Under the pieces are notes generated by a model. That model worked only from the letters and a program-made list of their open reading frames with translations, did not search any database and was not told where the DNA came from. Of a DNA stretch of 64,000 bases, positions 48,789 through 60,436 are shown piece by piece. The translations under genes and the position numbers were made by a program. How positions within the stretch are numbered: the first letter of the stretch is position 1; every line of letters begins with the position of its first letter. Source of the DNA: Epiperipatus broadwayi (lineage: Eukaryota > Onychophora > Udeonychophora > Euonychophora > Peripatidae); assembly GCA_028023455.1 (NCBI GenBank), contig JAQFVV010012423.1:8786269-8850268 (forward strand), in the 5' to 3' direction.

Positions 48789-49067
48789 CTATTGGTTGGG
48801 CCATGGAGAGTATAAATCCAGCATGTCCCAAGTCATGGTAAAAATAACCTCAGGGGTTATCAGGCTATCTCTTGTTCTTGTTTTCTTTATATTGTTCAGC
48901 ATGAAATTAATAGGATTAAAATTTTGATGATTAAATACTAGCTTACATCTAGTAATCCACAATAGATGATCAAGAATTAATGAGAGTCTAATTTCTGGGT
49001 ATGATCCTTTTCTGATATATTCTTTCAAATTAAATAATTTAGATTGATTTGCCTTGATCCAACTCAT
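48789..49067 (-). pseudogene. LINE ORF2 C-terminal scrap inside the hAT element
   Basis: The minus-strand open frame contains LLWITRCKLVFNHQNFNPIN and TPEVIFTMTWD. It lines up with the end of the Tx1-like ORF2 at 11330-11520 (FAIWLTRCKVIFQKLPLNEI, ADPYLAILTWE). It is a 5'-truncated insertion of a related but diverged LINE, placed downstream of the transposase remnant and inside the hAT terminal repeats. A poly(A) tail or target duplication was not identified. Confidence 0.65.
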
Positions 49068-49188
49068 TATTTATCTACTATTTTGTCATATTTAGTTTAC
49101 TAATAAATGGTTTTAATAAAAACACAAAATTATAAAAAACCAATTAATATATTTTCTTATCATAATCAAATATTTTTATAAAATAAAT

Positions 49189-49660
49189 TTAATGAGATCT
49201 TTGTGCTTGTTTTGAACAACATAATTTTTTGAAATTTGGTTCAAAAGATATGAGGTATAACCTTAAGTCTACAGCTGCGTTCAATCTGTTTCGATACTTA
49301 TTTTTTAAAAAAATATATGAAGAAAAAGCTCTTCCTACTGATTCCGTACTAGTAAATGGTAATAATAATTTAAGAGCTTTCTCAGAAAGTTGTTCATATT
49401 TTTTAATGTTTGACCAAAAATTAATTAGATTGTGTCATTTGAATTCTACTTGTAAAGTTCTGTCACATAATAATTCTATTAAATTTTCTTTATCCTTTAT
49501 TGATAATGATGTAGCTTTTTCTAAATTTTCTGCATTGAAGGAGTTTGAAATCCAATTATCATTTGTGTTTTCGGGTTTTGGAAAATATTCCATGAAAGAC
49601 AATTTTAATCCTGTTAAATGTGCTGTTATATTTTCTCATATATCTTGAGACAGACTAACC
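49189..49660 (-). pseudogene. hAT transposase C-terminal region (dimerisation domain)
   Basis: The minus strand reads HLTGLKLSFMEYFPKPENTN, then a TGA stop, then LINFWSNIKKYEQLSEKALK followed by LLLPFTSTESVGRAFSSY and KNKYRNRLNAAVDLRL, ending LCCSKQAQRSH at a TAA (49191-49189). This is the C-terminal catalytic and dimerisation part of hAT transposases, close to ZBED5/SCAND3-type proteins (W...YP.LS..AL.LL.PF.TTY.CE..FS). The Cys-Glu of the usual CE.GFS motif is changed (ESVGRAFS), and another stop lies upstream near 49650. The longer open frame on the plus strand here is only its shadow. The copy cannot make transposase. Confidence 0.85.
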
Positions 49661-50008
49661 TTATTTTCAAACAAAAAAATATGTAGAGTTTCGAATACTT
49701 CCAGTTGATTGTTTTCGATACTTATATATATTACTGTTTCCAAAAATCTAATTTCTTAATCATACTTTCAATTTTATCATTAACATTAAAGATCATTATC
49801 GACTGTACATATTAACAACTTTACTGTAAAATATTATTAATTAAAATAATTTTTATGAATTATAGGAAAAAACGTTTCTATGATATTTTTATGATTTAAT
49901 TTTTTTTTTATGTCCGCCATTATTGATTATTTTTTGTGTACCACCAACTAGCAACTCGTGTACCACCAGTGGTATGCGTACCACAGGTTGGGAAACACTG
50001 CATTAAAG

Positions 50009-52788
50009 AATCAAATAAAATTATATGTGTCAGTAAGTTATATGACATTAGTAATATAAAAAAAAGGTACGCATATTTTTTTTTTTTAAATCCTAGCTCA
50101 TATTTTTAGAATAACAATTAAAGTTTTGTGTGTAATTAATGAACATATACATGTTCATATGATAAGGTAATACTATAAAAATATTCCAAGCAATTTTAGA
50201 AACAATAAAATATACAGCATGTGAAATTTATATATTTTACAATGATTTACCTAGTGACACTAATATCTTGTTGGTCACTCTTGGTCCAATATTTCATATA
50301 AAAAACATATTAAATAATAACAACATCCATTCAGCATTACTATCATACTTTAAAAATGTTTATGAAAAAAAAATTAAAATATTTCTTACAATATTAATTA
50401 TGTTAGATTAAATAAATGTTTAAAATGTAATTATTCCTGCCTAACACTAATAAAAAAATACTATAATTAGTTTGTGAAGTGATAAATAAAACTATAGTTA
50501 CTAATTCCAATTCTTTCTTCTCCATAAAGTTCAAATTAAAATTTTTTTTCTTCTTCCTAGTATTTCTTCAGTAGAAGTTCTCTCCTAATATTTGTTGCTA
50601 AGATGACCACTGTCCAAAGCTTTAGAACAAAAACTTTTTCCTCTCCACACAGCATGTAAACTCATAAATAAATAAAAAAGTGAAAATGAAGTTGACTTTT
50701 ATATCCAAAATTATTCTGAAGAATAATCATCGATCCTGTTATGAAAATCTATAAATCACAGTCCATTATTTGCAGCTTTCCAGGAAAAATATTTATTAAG
50801 TGCAATATCACTTAGGAAAGTTTTAAAATAATCTCTGGAGTTTTTCCGTTCACTTGGATTATACCAGGTTCAGATGCATCAGTGTTGGCGATATAAATCT
50901 ATATGTATTTGTATGGAAAATACATACTTTATATTCCATTAAAAATATCATTTTATGGTAATTTAAATAAAGTCATTTATAAAGTTATATTTTAGTCAGG
51001 ATAATATTTTTAATTACCCATTTTATTCTTTTACTGATGAATAATTTTTAAAAAATCAGTTTTTACAATATTAAATGATTTATGGTCTTTTGATAATGAC
51101 TTATCATATAAAAAAGAAAATATATCTGTAATACTATCAGCTTTATCTTTATCATCATTTTAAAGAGAAGTTTATAATAAACTTTTTAAAGACAATATTT
51201 TTTTAAAAAAATATTTACTGCAAGTTTTTTTTAAAAAATATACTTTTCAAAATATTAAAATTTACGTTTTTTCCATATAACTTTTTGCTCTCCAAATAAA
51301 GTTATCTATCCTTAAAATATGCATAAAAATGTTAAACTTTCAAAGAATATTTCTGTTCAATTTTCTTGCCAATGTCCAAAATATTAAAAATAAATAATGA
51401 TATAACATTTCCCCCAATATATTTAAAATTGTACCATCTTTTATTAACTGTACTTTCATCCTTAAATCTTTTGAATACATACTTGTTTCTGGTATTAAAT
51501 CCATGGTTTCCATGAAGTTGGCTTAAGCTTCAATAAAACAGTTGATAGAGAATTTATTAATTTAGCAATGCATAACTACTTTAGCTTAGTAAATTTATAA
51601 TCCTTCAAATCTTTTTTTATAACAATAATTTTAAATAGTAAACTAGGCAATACTTTGATGTTAATATATGATAATAATATTGATAATAAATAAACAAGTT
51701 ATTAAGAGATTTATTAAGTTATTAAGCACTCCAGAAAAATGAGAGCATCTACTTTTATACCAAATTGAATTGACAATTTGATTGGCTATTAAATATTTAA
51801 CTTATGGTCTAATTTACATATTAGTCAAGCTTATGTAATTAAAATTTAGAAATTAAATTTATGACTCATATTATTAAATTATTTAACTCTAAATTAATTT
51901 TACAATTTCATTTAAATAAACTAAACACTTTAAAATAACTTTTTAAAAATAATACTTTATTAATTTATCCAATATTTAATTTTAATTTATCTATTTTTAA
52001 AATTTAACTTTGTTAACTACATTTATTTTAAAACTATTCAATTACATAAATTTTCTAACATTTACTTTTATTATGTACAAATGTTTCAATTTTAAAAACA
52101 ACTCTGAAAGTAATTTTGAAACTTTATTTAAAAATCTTGTAAGGACACAAGTATGTGTATTCACTGGTCACATGACTTTTAAAACCCAGACAATATGTAA
52201 CAATTTTTTATAATTACTGTCTATATTAAAAAAAAATAGTAACATAATGATAAAATTTTGAATAATAATTTTAATACGATTTAAACTGTAATAAATTAAA
52301 CACATTTGTCCACCATAACATATTATATTTTTAATAAATAATTTATAACAAATATTAAATCCAATTTTTATTTAAAATACATTAGTTTATTTTTAATTTT
52401 AAGTCATTATTCTAAAATTAACTTTTAACACTGTATTTAATAGGACTTTTAGTATATAATTTCACTATGGCCAGCTTTCCCAACCATACAAAAATCATAA
52501 TATTTAGCTTTACTTCATAATTTTTAACCTATTAACATAGTTTTTTTTTATGTAATTACTACTCTCACTTTACTTTAATAAAGTTTTAAAAAATGTTATC
52601 AATATTATACAGCAGTTATACTATTTAAATTATACCCTTAATTTAAAATTTTTCAAAAATTGATTCAGTAGACCTATTTGAAACTAGTAGAAAGGGCACA
52701 ATATATATATATATAAACTATATTTTAAGCATACATAATCTTTTATAAATTTTGCATATTTACATAATAAACTATATATTATACTTAC
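50009..52788. other. Intron sequence, nothing recognised
   Basis: AT-rich, T- and A-run-rich sequence up to the exon B donor. No gene or repeat family was recognised. Confidence 0.5.
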
Positions 52789-52915
52789 AATCATCTTTCA
52801 TAAATTTTTCCCAGAAATTTTGAAATGTCCCATTGTATTGGACCATTAACAAATTTTGATAAAAATGATAAAAAGATACAATAACATCTTTAGGATTTCT
52901 GCAAATATAGATTAT
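52789..52915 (-). CDS. Cytosolic sulfotransferase, internal exon B (3'-phosphate-binding motif)
   Basis: The 127-bp exon begins after a TTTTAG acceptor and reads IIYICRNPKDVIVSFYHFYQ, then a segment ending FWEKFMKDD, before a GTAAGT donor. RNPKDV.VS.YHF is the sulfotransferase motif that binds the 3'-phosphate of PAPS (Arg and Ser ligands); FWEKFM is the conserved stretch that follows. It enters in phase 0 after exon A (SKSK-like end joins to IIYICRN, as in K(I/V)(I/V)Y.CRN of the family) and leaves in phase 1 with a single T. The length of 127 bp equals the corresponding mammalian SULT1 exon as I recall it. It lies 6.5 kb downstream of exon A on the minus strand. It is not a long open frame with a start codon and would be missed by ORF calling; the call rests on the motif, the splice sites and phase agreement with both neighbours. 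Confidence 0.9.
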
Positions 52916-53149
52916 CTAAAATGGAAAAAATTTATTCACACTACATAAAAAATGTACAATAAATATAAAACATTTAAAAATAAACAATACAGATTAAATG
53001 TTTAATTACAGTAATAAAATTAAATATGCAAATCCCCAAATATTTGTGACAAAAATATTTTTAATTATGTTCAAATTAATCAAAGTTTCAATTCTATATA
53101 AAGATCAGATGTGTTGTATATATAGTATGTGTGTATGTGTGTTAAATTT

Positions 53150-53358
53150 TATTTTAAGCCAATAAACATCACAGTCACCATATTATGCTTGCTTATAACT
53201 ATTATTAAAACAGGCAAAACTCTCTATATGTATTGCCACTCAGGAGATATTGGATGAGTAGGCACTAGATGAGAATTATATGCACAAGCCTTCTGGCATC
53301 CATTGATTACTCTGGCTTGCACTGAATGGCAATATGTATAGAGAGTTTTGCCTGTTTT
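53150..53358. repeat. Partial hammerhead-family repeat ending in a foldback
   Basis: 53150-53206 is the tail of a unit (TTTTAAGCCAATAAACATCA). It is followed by the unit start AAAACAGGCAAAACTCTC at 53207 and, after ~110 bp with inverted GGATGAGTAGGCACTAGATG, by the inverse end GAGAGTTTTGCCTGTTTT at 53358. The ribozyme core is deleted. Arms of ~37 bp can pair. Confidence 0.85.
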
Positions 53359-54691
53359 AAATTTTATTTCTTATATAAGTAGCAAACGTACTCAACAAAC
53401 TCTGTAATTTTTTTTTAACAAGCAGATTCAAACATTTTCTCACTTATTAGAAATACTTTGCACTTTATACTTTTTTTTTTTCATATCCCAGTTTAAATTT
53501 TTAGTGATATTAATGAAATACATATGAAACCTCACAGTGTTTGCTTTAAATTGTTATAAGTTGCTTCCCCCCTATATTGTTGATGTTCAATACAAAAGGC
53601 TGTTTTAGTAGTAAATAAAAGTAAATATGCTCTTTAAGTATTCAATTAATATTTTCTTTATAATTGTCAGGTGAAGTGATTGATGGAGAATATAACCAGA
53701 ATTTTAAAAATATTTAATTGCCAATATTGTCTACTTGTGAATCAAATAGAAATTTACTTTTAAAGATAGATCCAGATAAAAGTTTATTTGCCATTAATTG
53801 AAAAAAAAAGAAATAACATTTGTTTAGTAACATAATACATTTAAATATTTTGAAGTAAAAATCAATTCTTGGATAATTAAAACAGAAAAGAAATAGTCAA
53901 TAATCAATGATAAGCATTTAGTAAAATCTAAGATAATTAAAATAATTATGAAGAGACATAACGTCTGAGTTTGGAGAAATAAAAGGAATAAGAAACAATT
54001 CTGGAAATCCATCCAAGATTCATAAAAAAAAATCATATTTATAATCTTTTATAAAAAATATTTAAAAAAAAAAATTAAGAAAAAATATATATATATTTTT
54101 ACAAAAAAATCAAGATAAAGAATAAACCCATTTTTTTAAAAAAATCAATATTATCTGATAAATATAAATCACACAAAAATATAAAAAGATAGAGATACAA
54201 TTAGTTGAAAAATATGACAGTATATTAGCAATAAAAAATATTTAGAAAATTAAATATAATAGATATAATGATAAGCTAAGGATGAAAGTAGAAGAAATAA
54301 ATTAACAAATGAAAATATTGAACAGAGAGAGAAAGCAAAAGACTTTCAGACAAAGAGTAGAGTTTAAAAAAAAAACTGAGATTCAACTCTTAAATAGGAT
54401 AAGACATGATACCAGTAGATGCACATTGTTCAAAAAATGTAGATCATTAAAGTTTAAAACTCCCAAAGTATAATTGCAATATTTTCAGGTGCTAAAAAAA
54501 GTCTTAGCAGCAAAGAAAGAAATATGAATGTAAAAAGAGGAAAGACTATACAATAATAGTGGACGACTCAATCAAAATATTAATACATTGGTAATCTTAA
54601 TGCATATATTCAAAATATAACTTCACATCTTTTAGTTTTGAAATGTTTGCTTTAATAAATTGCAATGGACTGAATGTAACCAGAAATAAGA
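53359..54691. other. Intron sequence, nothing recognised
   Basis: Plain AT-rich sequence; the short minus-strand open frame near 53824-54036 is low complexity. Confidence 0.5.
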
Positions 54692-54783
54692 TTTTTTTTT
54701 TTCATGTGTCAAAGCATCGGCCGGGAAGCGAAACCGGGACAACTGCTTGTAAGGTAGCTGTGCTGACCACTCAGACGCTAATG
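54692..54783 (-). mobile_element. tRNA-derived retroposon, copy 2
   Basis: On the minus strand this reads AGCGTCTGAGTGGTCAGCAC, an anticodon-like loop CTTACAA, a T-arm TTTCGCTTCCCGG, then CGATGCTTTGACACATG and a run of A. It is the same family as 12641-12750. Here the acceptor ends AGCGTC and GATGCT pair fully (one G-U), which shows that the source RNA folded as a tRNA-like cloverleaf. AGAAAT repeats on both flanks are a possible degenerate target duplication. Confidence 0.8.
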
Positions 54784-56954
54784 AAGAAATGAAAGCATAT
54801 CAACTGTATTTATAAAAGTACAAAATTTAAATCCAATAATACAAGTAAATATCATACAGACATAAACCTAGTGACATATTGATGCACTATTTGTTCTTGA
54901 ATAAAAATTTGATCAATAAAAATATAGCAACAGCAGATAATGATCATCTTATCACAAGTTGTGTACAAATTTGTAATGAATTAAAAAGATAAGAGGCAGA
55001 ATAATAAGGCAAATAATCAGCAATCATCATATGTAACTGGGTTTAAATATAATATAAAATCTAATACTAATTATCATCAAAAAATGCCAAATAATAATGC
55101 TTAAATACTATAAAAAGCAAATATATACTTCTTTCTTCATGTACTTATATAAATGCTAAATAAAGTCATCATAACAAAATGTATAAATAAAGTATATAGA
55201 TTTTAAAGATGATTCTCAAATTCCTTTTGTACCATTTAAATAATTCTAAAAAGAATTATATAAATGTTCACACAGACATACATGCATTCCAAATTCCTTT
55301 ATAAGCTTTTTGGATGACACAGACTCTGTTCCCAAATCATATACATAATCAAATACCATGACTCTGCCTGCTTATCCATTTACTATGGGGAATCTCAAGC
55401 CAACCTAACAACTCACATCATGCAACACACCTATCTCTATAATAAGTGAAAACAAGCAATGAAATCCATTCACTCTTTTTCAAACACTTTTCCTCAATTG
55501 GACAAACTACATCTTAGGTCAACATCAACCGCACAGAATGTAATGATACTAAATGAAAGATTAAGGAAGCCTGACACATTTTTAAAGTCAAATACATCAT
55601 TAACAAGAAAGAATCCTGCATTCCTTTGTCTAAGAAATGGTTTAGCCACCCTACATAATGCCATATACAAATCATATGTAAATTAGCATGAACAATATAT
55701 ACACATCCATTACCCATTACAACTATTGCTACATTTATGACTCATAATGGTCAAAATATAGCTAAGCAAACTAAGCCAAACTAATCATTAAAGCTTTGTT
55801 ATATATGTGGTGCAATTGTTATTAAATAATGAAATAAAGAATTGATTTCCATCATCAGTAATCTTCTTTATTATTACTTTTAATTTTATTTTTGGTGATC
55901 TATTATTCAGTTCAATCTATATCCTTGCAACCTTAAATGCTATGATTTATTATTCAATTATTGTCTTTAAATAACTAAATTGATATTTGTGAATAGTGTG
56001 TAAAAATGTGTTTATAATTGATATTAAAATATTGATGCTGTACCAGTCAGATGATATATGTTGGTTTAACCCAGTTTGAATGCTAGGCAAAAGTACCTCG
56101 AGGCCACCCATATGTGAGATATTAAATCAAGAAAACTATGACCTCTGCCCTATTTGCCTATTCTCGAGTCTAATTATGAACCAACAACATTATCTGAGAC
56201 ACGCATAAATTATTTTCTTACCCAGCCCAGAGCTTAGCATCGGAGAGAGACATGGCCGGGGACACTTTCGGACTAACGAAGTTAAATGTGCATAAAAAAA
56301 CATATGAAATATGTGTTTGTGTGTGCCTGGATCATTTGATAAGTAAAATAAAAGATTAAGCTAATAAGAAATTGAAATAAAATTAGAAAACTTAAGCTTT
56401 TAGATTAAATAACATATTTTAATAAAACATAACTTTTAAAGATTTGATAGGTTTTAAGTTTCTTCGCTATTCCCCGATTGATTAGATATATATAACTTCA
56501 CAAGAAGGCGGAGGGCAATTACATAACATTTTGTGGTTTAAACATTACTTTCCCAATTTGAAGACAATTATTAACTTGTGTCCCCTCGATAAAGCCAAAT
56601 GAAAATAACTCTTTCACAAAAGCATCTATTAGTTGCTTTGTGCTTTTGAAAATATTTAAAGATTTCTTAAAAATAATTATTTTAAGATGGAATGAATGCA
56701 AACAAAGTAGGCATTATTGAAGATACTAAGTTGGCAGATAAAAGGAAACTTTATTATTTAAAATGATGAGATTATTTCACATGGGAAAGTTTTAAATGGA
56801 AAAAAATAATTTAAACCGCAAATAAAAACAAGAAAACATTTCTATGCATTTTTAAATGAGGAATAGAGAAGGGGAAAAATTTTAGTATAAGTAAATGATC
56901 AAATGATAAAAGATAAAATTAATATTAGTCTAATAAAAAACAGTTACATTATAT
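54784..56954. other. Intron sequence with two unidentified GC-richer patches
   Basis: 55340-55700 is more balanced in composition and has open frames on both strands, without family resemblance. 56050-56290 holds a GC-richer patch (GGAGAGAGACATGGCCGGGG, CTTTCGGACTAACGAAG) that I cannot assign; it may be a repeat fragment. Confidence 0.4.
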
Positions 56955-57848
56955 ATATAAAATATATAATTGTTAATTAGAGAAGATATTAATTAGTATT
57001 AAAGTTTATCGGCTTAACGTTTTCGAGGATCCATGCCTCATATTCATAGCCTTCATAAAATGTATAATAAAATATGCAAATACAAATATTCAAATAAGCT
57101 AGTATTATGTAGCCCATTTCTTCGAGATCTCGAAGCAAGTATCCTTTCTATTAATGGCATGGATGTTTCCGTTGATGTAAAATGCCTCCTTTATTTTTCT
57201 TTTGTGATCATTTGATTCTGAGCACAATATTATGGGATTAGCGGGTGTGAAGTTGTGTCCAGATTGTTTAGCATGCTCCAAGAATACAGAGGACGTGTTG
57301 CTGTTTTTCTGAGCTCTGTTAAATGTGTAAATATGTTGACCCAGTCTAGTATTGATTGTAGCTTTTGTTTCACCATAATATATAGCATGGCATCCAGCCT
57401 GAGGGCAGGCAATAGAGTACACCACGTGTGGGGTGAACGATCGATCAATGTGGTCTTTAGAGTTGTTAAGCAATCTATTAGAATTAGGTGGAGTTCTAAC
57501 TGCTATGTTAAATTTATCATTTAATGCTTTCATTAGTTTGTTAGATATTTTAGGAATGTAGGGGATTGTTATTGTGCTCAGAATCAAATGATCACAAAAG
57601 AAAAATAAAGGAGGCATTTTACATCAATGGAAACATCCATGCCATTAATAGAAAGGATACTTTCTTCGAGATCTTGAAGAAATGGGCTACATAATACTAG
57701 CTTATTTGAATATTTGTATTTGCATATTTTATTATACATTTTATGAAGGCTATGAATATGAGGCATGGATCCTCGAAAACGTTAAGCCGATAAACTTTAA
57801 TACTAATTAATATCTTCTCTAATTAACAATTATATATTTTACATATAG
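56955..57848 (-). mobile_element. Penelope-like element 3' remnant inside a foldback
   Basis: The arms 56955-57230 and 57570-57848 are near-perfect inverted copies (for example TTTCGAGGATCCATGCC and GGCATGGATCCTCGAAA). They enclose ~340 bp that, together with the left arm, code for the C-terminal part of a Penelope-like protein. Inverted 5'-truncated copies next to an element's end are typical of Penelope insertions. It lies between SULT exons B and A. Confidence 0.8.
57105..57570 (-). pseudogene. Penelope-like element: GIY-YIG endonuclease end
   Basis: Penelope-like elements pair a telomerase-related reverse transcriptase with a GIY-YIG nuclease. Here the minus strand runs IPYIPKISNKLMKALND (end of the RT part), then the linker with SFTPHVVYSIACPQAGC, then IYYGETKATINTRLGQH. 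VVYSI and IYYG stand for the GIY and YIG strands and NTRLGQH carries the conserved Arg. EHAKQSGHNF follows, then KIKEAFYING with the catalytic Glu and Asn, and a natural end KKWAT-stop at 57105. The frame is intact for ~155 residues but is cut at its 5' side by the inverted arm; codons beyond 57570 belong to the inverted copy. The RT itself is missing. Confidence 0.85.
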
Positions 57849-59408
57849 TGAGAAGTAAAGCTATATTTATTATATATATAATTAAATGAAACAATTCAGA
57901 AAGGTATTTATCAAAAGAAGGTAAAGTAATAAATAGTTCATTAGGAGATTTCATACAGTTACCAGTCCTTGTTTTATTGAATCCGTTTCCCTCAATGTGG
58001 TGGCTTGATTTGATATGTGGGGATTTGTCCAGACAAGGAAATGAAAATACACAGCATTTTCACAAAAGGTTACACAGACCGGCACACAGTTCAGGCTTCT
58101 ATTTTGGCATGTTATGGCATTTTGATGGTTTTTAGGACCCCGGCAGCAGGCAAAGCTGTTTGCCTAACTACCAATCAGGGTCATGTCTATCAAATTAATA
58201 TAGCTTTTAACTTGTCACATGTTGGAACTTATAACAGTGATTTCAAAGACAAAAACTGAATAAATTCAGGAGCAAAATCTGAATGAGTTGAACAGCAAAA
58301 ATCTGCCTAATTCAGGAACAATATTTTTGGCATTTAGAAACAAATCTTGGAGAATCACAGTACAGGATCTGCATGAATCAGCAAAAGAACCAGAGAGAGC
58401 CCAGTCTTTTGTTTTCTTCTCCTTTTTATACTTTTCTCTCAGCTACCCTTCTATTGTTTTGTGTATGATTTTAGATCTTGATAAGCCCCCTACACTCCTT
58501 TGTTTCAAGGTAACTTTTTCTAAAAATAAACTTTTAATTTCTTATTCTAGATTTCTGTATTTAACTTTTGAATTTCTATTAATTAAAAAAGGTCATCTTT
58601 AATTTGCCTTGAATGGGCTAACTAATTAACACATACATTCCTCTAGAAATGTTGGCAGGCTTATCTTAAAATAAAATCATACGCCATATTTTAACAAAAT
58701 TTAAAAATAAAAATATATTATTTCTTTTAACAAAATAACACTTTATTTCAACGGAATTTTGCATTAAATCATATATATACACTTGATGTTTATATATGTT
58801 TGATTAATAAGTTTCAAAAGTAAATTTTAATATCAATTTAATCTTAACGGAATTTATTTTAAAAGAAAATATTTAAATGCAAATACAAATTTAATCACCA
58901 TTAAGTAAACAAAATAAATGTATTAATTCTATCTTTAATGCAAAACCTTGCTGATAATGGACTATAAACTTAATTCAGGTTACAATATTGGAAAGTTTAT
59001 ATAAGGCTGTGAAGCATGGATCGGACTACCGGATCCATTGCTTCAATGCTAAACTTATCATAACATGAATAGTATCGTGGTATTCATATATACTTTCAAA
59101 TTTATATGTATAAAATAAACTGCAGAATATAATTATATCAATTGGGTTCTGAAAAATAAATTATTTTATTATAAATAATCTTGGTATGAGCTATCTACTT
59201 AAAAAAAGCATTTCATCATAATTCATAATATATAATATTATATGGGTGTTTATTTACATTATGCAATTTAGTTAAAACAGCAGCAAAGATAATTCAAGAT
59301 CAATAGGAAAATATTACAGGTTTAATTCAAGTACATCTCCACTTTAAATACAGATCATTAAATTTATGTATTGTGAGTATATTTGCTGGTCATATTTTGT
59401 TAAAATAC
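57849..59408. other. Intron sequence with an unidentified patch and a small hairpin
   Basis: 57960-58480 is GC-richer, with open frames on the plus strand (CPDKEMKIHSIF...) and no recognisable family. Near 59011-59044, GAAGCATGGATC...GGATCCATTGCTTC can form a ~12-bp hairpin. Otherwise plain AT-rich. Confidence 0.4.
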
Positions 59409-59620
59409 CTTGCTTTTTTTTTTTATAATATCAGCCGGTAAAAGCTCATATGGTAAATGACTTTTAAGAACTCTTGGAGATTCCAATTTTTCTCCAATTT
59501 TTAAAAATTTTGAAGAAAATTCTAAATATGGACTTCTATCAGATAATGTCAGAAGGTTAGCTTTTGATAAATTCACATCATTCACAATTAGATAACAAAT
59601 TTCTTGCATCCATGTTGTTC
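59409..59620 (-). CDS. Cytosolic sulfotransferase, internal exon A (PAPS-loop end and catalytic His)
   Basis: Cytosolic sulfotransferases move a sulfonate group from PAPS to hydroxyl or amine groups of small molecules. This 212-bp exon encodes 70 residues in one frame. It opens with TTWMQEI, the second half of the YPKSGTTW PAPS-binding loop, and holds SPRVLKSHLPYELLP, matching the family's KTHLP motif with its catalytic histidine. It is preceded on the minus strand by a TAG acceptor (59621-59623) that splits a Gly codon (phase 1), and followed by a GTATTT donor after AGC AAG (phase 0). In mammalian SULT1 genes, as I recall, this span is two exons (126 + 98 bp), so here they look fused or were never split. 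The preceding exon with YPKSG was looked for up to position 64000 and not found, so it is probably upstream of the window. No stops or frameshifts; the exon looks intact. Confidence 0.9.
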
Positions 59621-59959
59621 CTACAATGAACAAAATAATAATTTGTAAATTTATTTATAAAATTATTATATTATTAAAGAATAAAAATATAAATGATAAC
59701 TATCACAAAAATTATTGCTTTATTCATTATTTTAACAAAGCTGTTCTGTTTATTATTCAAAATATTTTATAATAGCTGAGTAAGAATGTATACATATACA
59801 AATATTGTCAATGCAAATGAGTATGGTCATTCCATCTCCAAGAAAAAAAAAATTATTTATTTATTTTATATTTTTAAATATAATGAAATATTTAATAAAC
59901 TCACAAATACTAAAAATTTATATATATATACATTACAAGCATAAAGCTAAACTAGTCAA

Positions 59960-60430
59960 TATATAATCAAAACTACCCCAAATCCAAAATTAAACAAGAC
60001 CAGCATAAATATAATATTAAAACACAATCTAAGGTTTCACTGCTACATGCAGACTTCTCAAGCGTAAAGAACTACAAAAACTACATGAAAAAGATACAGG
60101 CCACACTATTGATTTTGATGAAGCTAAGGTTGTCTTCTTTGAGAGAAATTAAATCAAAAGAAGAATTAAAGAGTCTTTATTATTGAAAATTTATTATTCT
60201 GAAGCAATTAACTTATTTAAGAGTTCTTTTAATATTAAGGGTGGATGGGAAGTGAATGGATTTGTGGGTAGTTTTTAATAGTATATATATTGTGTATGTT
60301 TTTTGTAGTTCTTTACACTTGAGAGGTCTGCTTGTAGCAGTGAAACCTTAGGTTGTGTTTTAATATTATTTTTATGCTGGTCTGGTTTAATTTTGGATTT
60401 GCGGTAGTTTTGATTATATATATATATATA
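59960..60430 (+). mobile_element. Second Penelope-like element remnant inside a foldback
   Basis: 59960-60081 and 60299-60430 are inverted copies (AATCAAAACTACC.CAAATCC, GGTTTCACTGCTACA and so on). The centre encodes the end of a Penelope-like GIY-YIG region on the plus strand. It lies just upstream of SULT exon A with the opposite orientation to the copy at 57 kb. Confidence 0.7.
60075..60278 (+). pseudogene. Penelope-like GIY-YIG C-terminal fragment
   Basis: The frame reads LHEKDTGHTIDFDEAKVVFF, ERN, a TAA stop (60150-60152), IKRRIKESLLLKIYYSEAIN, then a tail FNIKGGWEVNGFVGSF and stop. H...TGH.IDFD.A.V...E....R.IKE...I is the usual end of Penelope-type nucleases, with the catalytic Glu in KRRIKES. 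It is much shorter than the 57-kb copy and from another subfamily. The call depends on remembered family patterns, so it is less certain. Confidence 0.6.
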
Positions 60431-60436
60431 TATATA

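Larger units (their letters stand above)
48368..50000 (-). mobile_element. hAT DNA transposon (ZBED5-like), internally damaged, with 8-bp target duplication
   Basis: Left end CAGTGTTTTCCAACCTTTTT and right end GGTTGGGAAACACTG are inverted repeats. Perfect 8-bp copies of CATTAAAG flank it (48360-48367 and 50001-50008), the hAT hallmark. The inner subterminal parts also mirror (CATGTACCACTTGG and CCACCAGTGGTATGCG). The interior keeps only the transposase C-terminus on the minus strand and an inserted LINE scrap. At 1633 bp it is much shorter than an autonomous copy. Confidence 0.93.

Noticed and set aside
49229-49648. 139-residue plus-strand open frame
   Set aside because: It is the shadow of the hAT transposase C-terminus, which is clearly on the minus strand.
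55459-55717. Open frames on both strands as a possible LINE end
   Set aside because: The peptides show no family motif and open in both directions, so chance is as likely.
57255-57524. Plus-strand open frames over the Penelope segment, and the MPHIHSLHKMYN frames at 57033 and 57584
   Set aside because: They are antisense to the GIY-YIG frame; the pair at 57033 and 57584 arises from the inverted arms.
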